Source of the DNA: Leifsonia sp. Root227
Lineage (GTDB): Bacteria > Actinomycetota > Actinomycetes > Actinomycetales > Microbacteriaceae
Length of the DNA: 52,819 nucleotides
NCBI RefSeq assembly: GCF_001428745.1
Contig: NZ_LMIO01000005.1
Coordinates: 6,705-59,523, forward strand
Direction: 5' to 3'
Below are positions 28,442-35,923 of the stretch, in pieces (the stretch's first letter is position 1; every line of letters begins with the position of its first letter). Made by a program: the position numbers and the translations under genes. Below the pieces are notes generated by a model. The model was not told where the DNA came from, searched no databases, and worked only from the letters and a program-made list of their open reading frames with translations.

Positions 28442-29250
28442 CAGCTCGCCTGCGCATCCGGGTGCTGCTGCGCCGCGCCGTCCGTGGTGACGGCGACAGG
28501 GCGGCGGGGGAACCTCCGCACAACGTGCGCGGTGACCGCGGGGAGGAACGCGGACGCCCACACCCGGTAGCCGCGGTCGTTGGGGTGGAAGAGGTCCTCG
28601 GCGAACTGCGTGACGATGCCGCGAAGGCCCTGCCGCTTCATGGTGTCGTGCAACGGGACGACGGTGAGCCCGCGTTCGGCGGCGACCCGGCGAAGGATGG
28701 CGTTGCCGACGGCGACCTTCTTCTCGTTCCACGGGAGGTAGAAGCAGGGGAGATCGGCGACGATGGCGTCGTCGGGGATCGCCGAGAAGACCGTGCGGAT
28801 GCCCTCCTCGAAGCGGGCGGGATCGAAGTCGGCGATGTCGTTGGCGCCGATCGCGACCGTGACGACGTCCGGCTGCAGATCGGCGAACCGCGGCAGCTGG
28901 TCGGCGACCGCGAGCGCGACGGTGGCGCCGGAGACGCTCAGGTTGACCATCCGGACCGACCGCCCCGTCGCAGCCGTGATGTGGTCGGCGATCACGCCGA
29001 CATAGCTGTTGCGCGGTGCGGAGGCGCCGATGCCCTGCGCTGCACTGTCGCCGATCGCGACGTACAGCAACTCGCCCTCGGTCTTCGCCGCATCCCGCCA
29101 CCATTTGGAGTGCACGGGCAGCGTCTCGTTCAGCCGGATGCGGTTCGCCTCGAGCGCGTTCTGCGCCTTGCGGACCCGCGCCCACGCGAGAAGACCGACC
29201 GCGACCGTGGAGATCCCGGCACCGATAGCGACACGACTCTTCGTCCCCAT
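28441..29250 (-). CDS. SGNH/GDSL-type esterase, membrane-anchored
   Basis: A 269-residue protein with an N-terminal membrane helix (about 5-22) and then an SGNH hydrolase: GDSAAQG (Ser), VSGAT (Gly), IGANDIAD (Asn) and DLFHPNDRGY (Asp/His). It is probably an esterase or acyl hydrolase outside the membrane. ATG 29250 is preferred because TATTGT (29263-29258, minus) is 7 nt before it, a leaderless pattern; ATG 29274 would lie upstream of that -10. Confidence 0.83.
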   Translation of the reverse strand: MGTKSRVAIGAGISTVAVGLLAWARVRKAQNALEANRIRLNETLPVHSKWWRDAAKTEGELLYVAIGDSAAQGIGASAPRNSYVGVIADHITAATGRSVRMVNLSVSGATVALAVADQLPRFADLQPDVVTVAIGANDIADFDPARFEEGIRTVFSAIPDDAIVADLPCFYLPWNEKKVAVGNAILRRVAAERGLTVVPLHDTMKRQGLRGIVTQFAEDLFHPNDRGYRVWASAFLPAVTAHVVRRFPRRPVAVTTDGAAQQHPDAQAS

Positions 29251-29362
29251 TCCCAGCACAATACTCGCGCGCATCCCAGGCGAGCTGGTTACTGCCCGCT
29301 GATGGGCTGGGCGCTCCCTGTCGATTGGCGGTCGGCGGGGGGTTTCGCGTACGATAGTCCGC

Positions 29363-29452
29363 GGTACCGTGTCCGAGCGGCCGAAGGTGCAACTCTCGAA
29401 AAGTTGTGTGGGTGAAAGCCCACCGTGGGTTCAAATCCCACCGGTACCGCCA
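29363..29452 (+). tRNA. tRNA-Ser(CGA)
   Basis: A 90-nt class II tRNA. The acceptor GGTACCG pairs with CGGTACC, the anticodon loop CTCGAAA puts CGA at 29397-29399, a long variable arm follows, the T-arm is GTGGGTTCAAATCCCAC, the discriminator is G and CCA is encoded (29450-29452). TACGAT at 29350-29355 is a likely -10. Confidence 0.95.
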
Positions 29453-29458
29453 TGTGAG

Positions 29459-29507
29459 ACCCCCGTGATCCCTGTACTTTGCAGGGGATGCGGGGGTTTT
29501 CGCTTTT
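29459..29507 (+). terminator. Intrinsic terminator after tRNA-Ser
   Basis: The outer stem ACCCCCG (29459-29465) pairs with CGGGGGT (29491-29497), the inner stem ATCCCTG pairs with CAGGGGAT, and TTTTCGCTTTT follows. Being largely symmetric, it may also end transcripts of the convergent glycosyltransferase gene. Confidence 0.9.
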
Positions 29508-29525
29508 CCGATATCGAGCGTTCGA

Positions 29526-30767
29526 CTACCGTTCGATGCCTTCCGCGAGGAGGGCCTCCGTGTGCTCGACCACTTCACGGGGGCCGTCATGCTGGCGGAG
29601 GGCCTCGCCGATGCGTTGGGCGGCCGTCCGGTAGGCGGGGCTGCCGGAGACCCTCCGCCATGCGCGCAGGACGACGCGGGCTGCGACTTCCGGCTTGTCC
29701 AGGTCTCCGCCCGCGATCACCAGGGGCACGCCGTGGTGCAGCGCAGCCAGCACGCCGCCCCACCCGCCGTTGGTCACCATCACGTCAATGCGGGGCAGCA
29801 GCCGATCGTACGGAAGCAGGTCTGCCACGCGCGCGTTCGGAGGCGCAGGGAACGGCAACTCGCTGTTCCCGCGCACTCCCGTCGCGACGGCGAGCTGCAC
29901 CCGTTGACGTCCGAGGGCTGCGAACGTCGGCCGGATGAGGTCGGCAGGATCCACATTCTGGGTGCCTTGGGTCACATGCGCCACCGGACGCGGGTCCGCG
30001 AGCGATTCCGGCCACCACGCGGGCTCCTGGATGCCGCTGCCGGCATGGTCCGTGAGTTCGCCGACCCAGACGATCCGCCCCGGCCACTGAGGGCGGGGGT
30101 ACTCCAGTTGCTCGACGCCGCTGGCGCACACCAGATCGCGTGAGTACAGCGCCTCCTGGAAGGTGAGTGCGGTCGGCGGAAGGCCGGCGATGGCGCGTTG
30201 CTCGTGGTACGCGCGCTGAATCGGGCGGGATACGGCCGAGAGCGCCGCCCAGAGTGCGCGGTCCCGCAGGCGGCCGAGCACCGACGTCGCCGGTTGCAGG
30301 CCCAGGCCGGGCGGCGGGGCACCAGGAGACGGCGTCGCGAGGGGGACGACCGAGACCGTGACCCTCGGAGTGCCGGTCCGTTCGGCGGCCAGATGTGCGC
30401 CGAGGGAAAGACCGTCGGCGACGAGGACATCCCAGGGCCGCGCGTCGAAGGCGGCAGTCAGGTCTGCGCACTGCGCTGACCCCGTCCGGACGAACAGGTC
30501 CTCGACGTTCACCATCATCTGGCGGGGGCCCTTCCGGCCGCGCAGCCGCGGGAAGGTCGCGGGCAGATCGTTCTCATCGAAGTCCGGCGCCCTCTCCCAC
30601 AGCACGGGTTCCGCCCCGTCGGCGCGGAACGCGTCGGCATGGACTGACCCTGTGTACACGCGCACCCGGTGCCCTGCCGCAGCGAAGGCGCGCGCAACCG
30701 CACGCATGGGCGCGACGTGGCCGGCGAACGGCATGACCGCAAGCATCACCTCTGCCATGTCAGACAT
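29526..30767 (-). CDS. GT1-family glycosyltransferase (MGT/UGT type)
   Basis: A 413-residue GT-B enzyme. The N-terminal acceptor domain starts MLAVMPFAGHVAPM, and the C-terminal donor domain has VTNGGWGGVLAALHHGVPLVIAGGDLDKPEVAAR, the nucleotide-sugar motif of macrolide/flavonoid-type transferases. After VAARV the usual segment of about 20-25 residues (GAG-hydrophobic...TG-P-P...) seems missing, and the text goes straight to VLRAWRRVSGSPAYRTAAQRIGEAL. This is either an in-frame deletion or a divergent loop, and activity may be affected. ATG 30767 is chosen since upstream residues are not GT-like. Role inferred: glycosylation of a small molecule, possibly detoxification. Confidence 0.82.
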   Translation of the reverse strand: MSDMAEVMLAVMPFAGHVAPMRAVARAFAAAGHRVRVYTGSVHADAFRADGAEPVLWERAPDFDENDLPATFPRLRGRKGPRQMMVNVEDLFVRTGSAQCADLTAAFDARPWDVLVADGLSLGAHLAAERTGTPRVTVSVVPLATPSPGAPPPGLGLQPATSVLGRLRDRALWAALSAVSRPIQRAYHEQRAIAGLPPTALTFQEALYSRDLVCASGVEQLEYPRPQWPGRIVWVGELTDHAGSGIQEPAWWPESLADPRPVAHVTQGTQNVDPADLIRPTFAALGRQRVQLAVATGVRGNSELPFPAPPNARVADLLPYDRLLPRIDVMVTNGGWGGVLAALHHGVPLVIAGGDLDKPEVAARVVLRAWRRVSGSPAYRTAAQRIGEALRQHDGPREVVEHTEALLAEGIER

Positions 30768-30880
30768 TGTGAGGTAATCCGGCCGGACAGCGCTAGAGCG
30801 GTGTCCGCGGCTCAGCGCTGATCGGTGCGAACACGGGAAGGGGTCAGCGAACGACGCCCTGCCGCGAGCGGACGCCGCCG

Positions 30881-30929
30881 TTGACAGCGCCGCCCTCGGG
30901 CTCAATAATTAGGTATGTGCCTAAGTATT
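30881..30929 (+). promoter_or_regulatory. Consensus leaderless promoter with ArsR operator
   Basis: TTGACA (30881-30886), exactly 17 bp, then AATAAT (30904-30909), then 7 nt to the GTG at 30917. The dyad AATAATTAGG (30904-30913) / CCTAAGTATT (30920-30929), one mismatch, covers the -10, the start site and the first codons. A bound dimer would block its own promoter, which is typical ArsR autorepression. Confidence 0.8.
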
Positions 30930-31255
30930 ACGACGAGCTCGACGCCGTGCTCCGCGCCATCGCGGACCCCACGCGCCGGGCCATCGTGGAACGGTTGGTG
31001 ACGTCGCCTGCCGTCGTCTCGGAACTGGCCGAGCCGTTTCCGATGGCGCTGCCGTCGTTCATGCAGCACCTGGGCGTTCTGGAGAGCGCTGGGCTGGTCA
31101 CCTCGGTGAAGCACGGACGGGTGCGGACCGTGAGCCTGCGACCTGGCGCGCTCGACATCGTGCACGTGTGGCTCGCCGAGCAACGGACGCCGGCAGAGCA
31201 CCAAGCCGACCGGCTCGGCATCCATTTGGCCCGCACCACCTCGAAGGAGATCTGA
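30917..31255 (+). CDS. ArsR-family transcriptional regulator
   Basis: A 112-residue winged-helix protein: LRAIADPTRRAIVERL, a recognition region ELAEPFPMALPSFMQHLGVLESAGLV, and wing VKHGRVRTVSL. No metal-binding Cys cluster is seen. It resembles the ArsR subgroup linked to SRPBCC/AHSA1 genes, which sense unknown ligands. GTG 30917 is set by the promoter geometry. It heads an operon with a RibD-like reductase (1 nt gap) and an SRPBCC protein. Confidence 0.88.
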   Translation: MPKYYDELDAVLRAIADPTRRAIVERLVTSPAVVSELAEPFPMALPSFMQHLGVLESAGLVTSVKHGRVRTVSLRPGALDIVHVWLAEQRTPAEHQADRLGIHLARTTSKEI

Positions 31256-31256
31256 A

Positions 31257-31901
31257 ATGACCCGCGTTCGCGTCGACCTGTTCGTCTCGCTGGATGGCTA
31301 CACCACAGCAGACCCGACCCCCGATGCTCCGATGGGCCCCGATTGGGGCCGCCTGACGGCGGCGTACTCGGCGACCCGCACGTTCCGTGTGAAGGTCTTC
31401 GGCGACACGTCCGGGGAAGGGACCAGCGGCGTCGACGATCGATACGCCTCCGCGTTCTTCGAGGGCATCGGCGCCGAGATCATGGGCGCGGGGATGTTCG
31501 GCCTGCACACGTTCCCCGACGACCAGGACTGGAAGGGATGGTGGGGGGACCGGCCTCCGTTCGGCACGCCCGTCTACGTGCTCACCCACACGGCGCCCCG
31601 CCCGGCGATCCCGATGGAGGGAGGAACGACCTTCCACTTCCGTGACGCCGCGATCGAGGATGTCCTCGCGGAGGCGACCGCCGCATCCGGTGGGCGGGAT
31701 GTGCGGGTGGGCGGAGGAATCGGCACGGCGCGCGAGTTCCTGCGCGCGGGACTGGTCGACGACCTGCACCTGATGGTCGCACCGATCGTGCTCGGCAGGG
31801 GGACGCGATTCTGGGATGGCCTGCCAGAGCTCGACCGTACCCACACCGTGACGACGGAAGTGGCGGAGAGCGGCACCATCCACGTCCGCTTCACGCGATA
31901 G
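31257..31901 (+). CDS. Dihydrofolate reductase/RibD C-terminal domain-family protein
   Basis: A 214-residue protein of the RibD_C/DHFR-like fold: opening VDLFVSLDGYTT, nucleotide-binding GRDVRVGGGIGTAREFLRAGLVDDLHLMVAPIVLGRG. These are NADPH-dependent reductases of unknown substrate, often found beside ArsR regulators. It is the middle gene of the ArsR operon, whose product presumably acts on or protects against the inducer. Confidence 0.88.
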   Translation: MTRVRVDLFVSLDGYTTADPTPDAPMGPDWGRLTAAYSATRTFRVKVFGDTSGEGTSGVDDRYASAFFEGIGAEIMGAGMFGLHTFPDDQDWKGWWGDRPPFGTPVYVLTHTAPRPAIPMEGGTTFHFRDAAIEDVLAEATAASGGRDVRVGGGIGTAREFLRAGLVDDLHLMVAPIVLGRGTRFWDGLPELDRTHTVTTEVAESGTIHVRFTR

Positions 31902-31910
31902 GAGAAGAGC

Positions 31911-32372
31911 ATGACGATCGAACGGCGCCTAGCCAGAGCCGAATTCACCCTGACCCGCGACTACCCGGCATCCGTCGAGCGGGTCTGGGACGCCTTCGCC
32001 GACGAATCCCAGAAGCTCAGCTGGTGGGGCGGAGGCGACAGCATGGAGCCCCGCGAGTGGGCATACGACTTCCGCGTCGGCGGCCGCGACATCGCAGAGG
32101 GCCAGTTCCACGACGGCCCGCTGTCGCGGTATGAGGCGACATACACCGACATCGTCGAGCACGTGCGCATCGTCACGACATACGACATGTGGCTCGACGG
32201 GATCCACATGTCGACGTCCGTCGCGTCACTGGAGTTCGAGCCGATCACGGACGGCACGCGCTTCACCCACGCCGAGCACGGGGTCTTCTTCGACCAGTTC
32301 TGGGCGGATGGAGTGGGCCGCGAGACCGGCACGCGGGGTCTTCTGGATGCGCTGGGTCGCTACCTCTCGTGA
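31911..32372 (+). CDS. SRPBCC (AHSA1-like) protein
   Basis: A 153-residue START-like ligand-binding fold: FTLTRDYPASVERVWDAFADESQKLSWWG, DFRVGGRDIAEG, LEFEPITDGTRFTHAEHGVFFD and a final amphipathic helix. Proteins of this type bind small hydrophobic molecules. It follows the RibD-like gene by 9 nt behind AGGAGAAG, as the last member of the ArsR operon. Confidence 0.88.
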   Translation: MTIERRLARAEFTLTRDYPASVERVWDAFADESQKLSWWGGGDSMEPREWAYDFRVGGRDIAEGQFHDGPLSRYEATYTDIVEHVRIVTTYDMWLDGIHMSTSVASLEFEPITDGTRFTHAEHGVFFDQFWADGVGRETGTRGLLDALGRYLS

Positions 32373-32457
32373 CGCATCCTGACCGGTCCGGCCGTGCGAG
32401 CGGCCGGAGCCCGGGGGAGGGGGCGTGCTCGACGGCCGTTGGTGGGAGTCTGTTCGT

Positions 32458-32841
32458 ATGGCGACGACGACGCGGGTGCTCAGCGTGACAGTGACGGTTC
32501 CAGACCAAGACCAGGCTCTGGCGTTCTACCGAGACGTGCTCGGCTGCGAGGTGCGCTACGACGGCGAGCCGTGGCCTGGCGCACGGATGATCGAGGTGGT
32601 GCCACCCGGCTCCTCGGTGGGCATCGTGCTCCTTCCGGCCGACAGCGAGATCCCCGTCGCGCTGCGCCTCGGGACTGCCGACGCTGCGGCGGCGTTCGAG
32701 CGTGTCAAGAAGGAGGGCGTGACCCTTCACAACGACGCGCCGATCACCCTGGGTGGCGGCACTCCGATGTTCTTCTTCGACGATCCGTTCGGCAACGGAC
32801 TGGTCTTCATCCAGGACGCAGCAAGCGACCAAGCGGGCTGA
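32458..32841 (+). CDS. VOC (glyoxalase/bleomycin-resistance fold) protein
   Basis: A 127-residue single VOC unit set: SVTVTVPDQDQALAFYRDVLGCEV, then ARMIEVVPPGSSVGIVLLP and FFFDDPFGNGLVFIQ. It is either a metal-dependent lyase/dioxygenase or a drug-binding protein; one metal Glu/His set is incomplete, so a binding role is possible. ATG 32458 is preferred over GTG 32425. It may be read through from the ArsR operon 85 nt upstream. Confidence 0.82.
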   Translation: MATTTRVLSVTVTVPDQDQALAFYRDVLGCEVRYDGEPWPGARMIEVVPPGSSVGIVLLPADSEIPVALRLGTADAAAAFERVKKEGVTLHNDAPITLGGGTPMFFFDDPFGNGLVFIQDAASDQAG

Positions 32842-32854
32842 GCGAGTCGCTCCC

Positions 32855-33661
32855 TCAGGCCCTCCGCCAGTCGTCGCTGGTGAGGTGCGAGCCTGCCTGC
32901 GGCCCCATCTGCAGCATCCCGCCGTCGACCGTCCAGGAAGCGCCGGTGACGTACGAGGCGTGCGCGGAGGCGAGGAACGCGATCACCGCGGCCACTTCGC
33001 GCGCGTCGCCTGGGCGGCCGAGCGGGATGCCGGGACGGTGCACGTCGTGCGGGTCCTCGTCCGTCGCGTCGTTCATCGGGGTGGAGATCTCCCCGGGCGC
33101 CACCGAATTGCAGGTGATGCCGTACTCGCCGAGTTCGAGGGCGAGCGTCTTGATCAGACCGCCGAGGCCGTGCTTGGCCGCGTCGTACGCTGCGGAGCCG
33201 ACGCGCGGCTGGTGCTCGTGCACGCTCGTGACGGCGATGATCCGCCCGCCTCTGCCCGCAGCGACCATGCGACGGGCCACCCGCTGGATGCACACGAACG
33301 GGCCGTCCAGGTCGGCCGCCACGGTCGTGCGCCAGGTGTCCCAGTCCGTGTCGAAGAAGGCCGGTCCCCCGTTGACGCCCGCGTTGTTCACGAAGACGTC
33401 GCAGCCTCCGAGGTCGTCGGCCAGGCGGTCGATCACGTCGCCGCACGCCGGCGCGTCCGTGGTGTCGAGCCTGGTGACGACCGCGCGGCGGTCGCGCTGC
33501 CTGACCAGCCTGGCGGTCTCCTCCGCGCCGTCCTCGTCCGAGTGCCAGGTGATTCCGACGTCGAGGCCCGCCTCGGCGAGGGCGACGGCCGTCGCTCGTC
33601 CGATGCCGGAGTCGGAGCCCGTGACGATCGCGGTGCTTGGGCGGAATTCGTGGTCTGTCAT
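32855..33661 (-). CDS. Short-chain dehydrogenase/reductase
   Basis: A 268-residue classical SDR with cofactor motif TGSDSGIG (about 14-21), NNAG, catalytic Ser in AVTSVHEHQ, YDAAK and C-terminal GASWTVDGGMLQ. It is similar to glucose-1-dehydrogenase-like SDRs; the substrate is not known. It starts at ATG 33661, since the longer reading adds non-SDR sequence. It is convergent with the VOC gene. Confidence 0.88.
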   Translation of the reverse strand: MTDHEFRPSTAIVTGSDSGIGRATAVALAEAGLDVGITWHSDEDGAEETARLVRQRDRRAVVTRLDTTDAPACGDVIDRLADDLGGCDVFVNNAGVNGGPAFFDTDWDTWRTTVAADLDGPFVCIQRVARRMVAAGRGGRIIAVTSVHEHQPRVGSAAYDAAKHGLGGLIKTLALELGEYGITCNSVAPGEISTPMNDATDEDPHDVHRPGIPLGRPGDAREVAAVIAFLASAHASYVTGASWTVDGGMLQMGPQAGSHLTSDDWRRA

Positions 33662-33757
33662 GCCGCGGAGTCTCCGCCGGAATTCCCCGGACGGCAAGGG
33701 GGCGTGAACGACAGGGGCGCCGTCCGTCCGTGACGCCGTCGAGCCGTCAGCGCGCTT

Positions 33758-34099
33758 CTAGTCGTCCCATGGGTCCAGGTAGCTGAGCGGTCCGTGCTCG
33801 TCGTGCCGGAAGGGCAGCGCGCGGATGACGCCGATGAGCGCCGCCTGAGCGTTGAGCTCCACGAGTGTCGGCTGGTCGGTGAGCTCGGTGGCCGCGAACG
33901 GCACCGTGCGCGCCGATATCTCGGTCGTCGCACCGAGAAGGATGGCCGCTCGTTCGATGTTCCCTTCGGCGGTGACGACCGGGATCTCGACGGCGGCCGT
34001 GCGACGGTTCCTGCACAGCAGAAGCGCGTTCTGCATCACCGCATCGGCGATCTCGCTGCCGGTCAGGAACGTGCCGGTCCTGGTGGTGATCAGTTTCAT
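33758..34099 (-). CDS. Hypothetical protein
   Basis: A 113-residue soluble protein with no recognised domain. It begins MKLITTRTGTFLTGSEIADAVMQNAL and has a central alternating strand/helix pattern with no Cys. GGGGAG directly precedes ATG 34099, which supports it as a real gene. The 96-bp gap to the SDR gene and the 108 bp upstream hold nothing recognised. Confidence 0.65.
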   Translation of the reverse strand: MKLITTRTGTFLTGSEIADAVMQNALLLCRNRRTAAVEIPVVTAEGNIERAAILLGATTEISARTVPFAATELTDQPTLVELNAQAALIGVIRALPFRHDEHGPLSYLDPWDD

Positions 34100-34207
34100 G
34101 GCTCCCCGATTGGTGATGCACCGGGGTCCGGGGTGACCTGAGCATCATACGTCTCGTCGGCGGCGAGCCACGATCGCGCGTCGGCCGCGCCATCGTGGCG
34201 CCGGCCG

Positions 34208-34942
34208 TCAGGACGCGATCAGGACGAAGAACAGGAACGCCAGGAACCGTCCGCTCGCGCGGTTCTCGAACTCGGCGGGAAACCGCTCGTACGCGGCAGC
34301 GGAGGGCGCAGGCTCGCTGATCGTCTCGATGCGGAAACCGGCGGAGGCGAAGGCGTCGACCATCGCGTGCAGCGGCCGATCCCAGAAGGTGAGCTGAGCG
34401 CTCCCGCCGCCCATCGTCCATTCCTCCGTGCGCGCCCGCGTGCCGAAATAATCGGAGGCGCCGCCCGAGAGACGGTCGCTGAGGAAGACGGCAGCCGGGT
34501 GCTCCTCCGAGATCAGGAGACGGCCGCCCGGCCTGAGCACCCGGTGGAACTCCGCCAGCGTCGGCCCCCAGTCCTCGAGGTAGTGCAGTGCCTGCGAGAC
34601 GACGACATCGTCGAACGCGTCGTCAGCGAACGGAAGCGGATGGGCCAGGTCTGCCACCAGCAGATCGGCGTCAGCGCCGAGCCGTCGCCTGGCCTGCTCC
34701 AGCATCCCTGCACTCGAGTCGAACCCTGTGACGACGGCGCCCCTGTCGCGCAGGTCGGAGAGGATCGGCCCAGAGCCGCACCCGGCGTCGAGGATCCTTC
34801 TGCCCGTGACATCGCCTGCCAGCTCGATCAGGGCCGGCCGGTTGTAGTACTCGTTCAGAAGACTGGTCTCGTTGAGCTCCGCGTATCCTTCGGCGATCGA
34901 GTCGTACGCGGTTGCGCCACTGGTCTGGGTCATGGGGCTCAT
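34208..34942 (-). CDS. Class I SAM-dependent methyltransferase
   Basis: A 244-residue enzyme with a Rossmann methyltransferase core: motif I ILDAGCGSGPIL (about 50), the acidic strand VTGFDSSAGML, motif post-I LLVADLAHPLPFADDAFDDVVVSQALHYL, and FHRVLRPGGRLLISEEHP. The substrate (small molecule) is unknown. It starts at ATG 34942, with ATG 34933 as an alternative. It stands alone upstream of the sugar locus end. Confidence 0.88.
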   Translation of the reverse strand: MSPMTQTSGATAYDSIAEGYAELNETSLLNEYYNRPALIELAGDVTGRRILDAGCGSGPILSDLRDRGAVVTGFDSSAGMLEQARRRLGADADLLVADLAHPLPFADDAFDDVVVSQALHYLEDWGPTLAEFHRVLRPGGRLLISEEHPAAVFLSDRLSGGASDYFGTRARTEEWTMGGGSAQLTFWDRPLHAMVDAFASAGFRIETISEPAPSAAAYERFPAEFENRASGRFLAFLFFVLIAS

Positions 34943-35026
34943 GGTGCCACATCCGGTCTAGCGTTCACTCGCCGTCGGTCACGACACGGCGTTGCGGGGT
35001 GCCGCGCCGGGGGAGCCAGGGACGCG

Positions 35027-35923
35027 CTAGCCGCCCAGCCCCACCTGCAGCGTGAACCGCGTGGACACCTCGGCGTCTGCAGCCACGATCAGCGGGCCGA
35101 GCGCATCCCCTGCCGGCCAGTACTCGCGCGTCGCCGGTTCGATGGCGAAGCCGGAGACGGTGCCCCACCACGGGTAGTGCTCCGTGCCGTGCTCCTGCCA
35201 GATGTGCGCGAACGGGAAGAGGTCGCTGTCCCAGTCGAGGATGGCGAACGCGCCCGTCTCCGGGTTGCGGACCACGGCCGAGCCGGTCGAGCCTGACGGC
35301 TCCGTGCGGAAGCCCGCTCCGGTCGAGCCGTCGTCCGGGAACACGAGGTCGAGGCGGCGGCCGTCGAGATCGACGGTGGTCGCTGAGGAGACGAAGATCT
35401 CGCCGAGCACCGGATGCTCCGTCCAGGTGATGCCCACCGGCGACCGGGAGACGTTGGTCACCGTCTGCTGCACCGTCAGCGTGCCGCCGTCGAGCGCGAA
35501 CGTGCGCGTCACGGAGAGCGGGACAGTGCGCAGCAGGACGCCGAGCGTGCACGAGCTCTCGTCGACGGCCTCGACGCGCCAGCGCCGCCAGGCGGCTTCG
35601 CCGTGGAACGGGTGCGAGACGCCGCCGACCGCTCTGTCCTCACCGGCGTGCGGGAGGAGCGTGTGCCAGCCGCCAGGGTATCGCCGGTGCCAGGTCTCTG
35701 ACGTGGACGGCGATGGATGGTCGTCCGACCAGTCCTCGTCCGCCCACGGCGTGCGCAGCAGATACTCGGTCTCCGTCGCCGCGTCCGTCAGGGAGCGCAC
35801 TGCCGCGCCGGCGACGCCGATCTCGGCGCGCGTGCTGGAGGAGCGGATGGTGAGGCGGCCGTCCGCGACAGGAAGCGCACGCGGCGCGGCCTGACGGGTC
35901 CGGAAGGTCTCGCCGGTCACCAT
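35027..35923 (-). CDS. Aldose 1-epimerase-family protein
   Basis: A 298-residue protein of the galactose-mutarotase beta-sandwich superfamily: YPGGWHTLLPHAGE, GISHPFHGEA-like VGGVSHPFHGEAAW, WTEHPVLG (catalytic His/Glu region) and a terminal Glu region. It would interconvert sugar anomers. It starts at ATG 35923, overlapping the ROK gene stop by 7 nt. It is the last gene of the seven-gene sugar operon. Confidence 0.82.
   Translation of the reverse strand: MVTGETFRTRQAAPRALPVADGRLTIRSSSTRAEIGVAGAAVRSLTDAATETEYLLRTPWADEDWSDDHPSPSTSETWHRRYPGGWHTLLPHAGEDRAVGGVSHPFHGEAAWRRWRVEAVDESSCTLGVLLRTVPLSVTRTFALDGGTLTVQQTVTNVSRSPVGITWTEHPVLGEIFVSSATTVDLDGRRLDLVFPDDGSTGAGFRTEPSGSTGSAVVRNPETGAFAILDWDSDLFPFAHIWQEHGTEHYPWWGTVSGFAIEPATREYWPAGDALGPLIVAADAEVSTRFTLQVGLGG

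Noticed and set aside
30904..30929. TTAGG...CCTAA dyad as a second iron box
   Set aside because: The half-sites are only 6 nt apart, giving a 16-bp core instead of the 19-bp DtxR core, and the dyad extends symmetrically with AATA/TATT. It lies on an ArsR gene promoter, so an ArsR operator fits better.
31917..33707. Plus-strand frames across the VOC gene and antisense to the SDR gene (for example 32394-33707)
   Set aside because: They overlap two genes with clear family motifs in the proper frames and carry no motif themselves.
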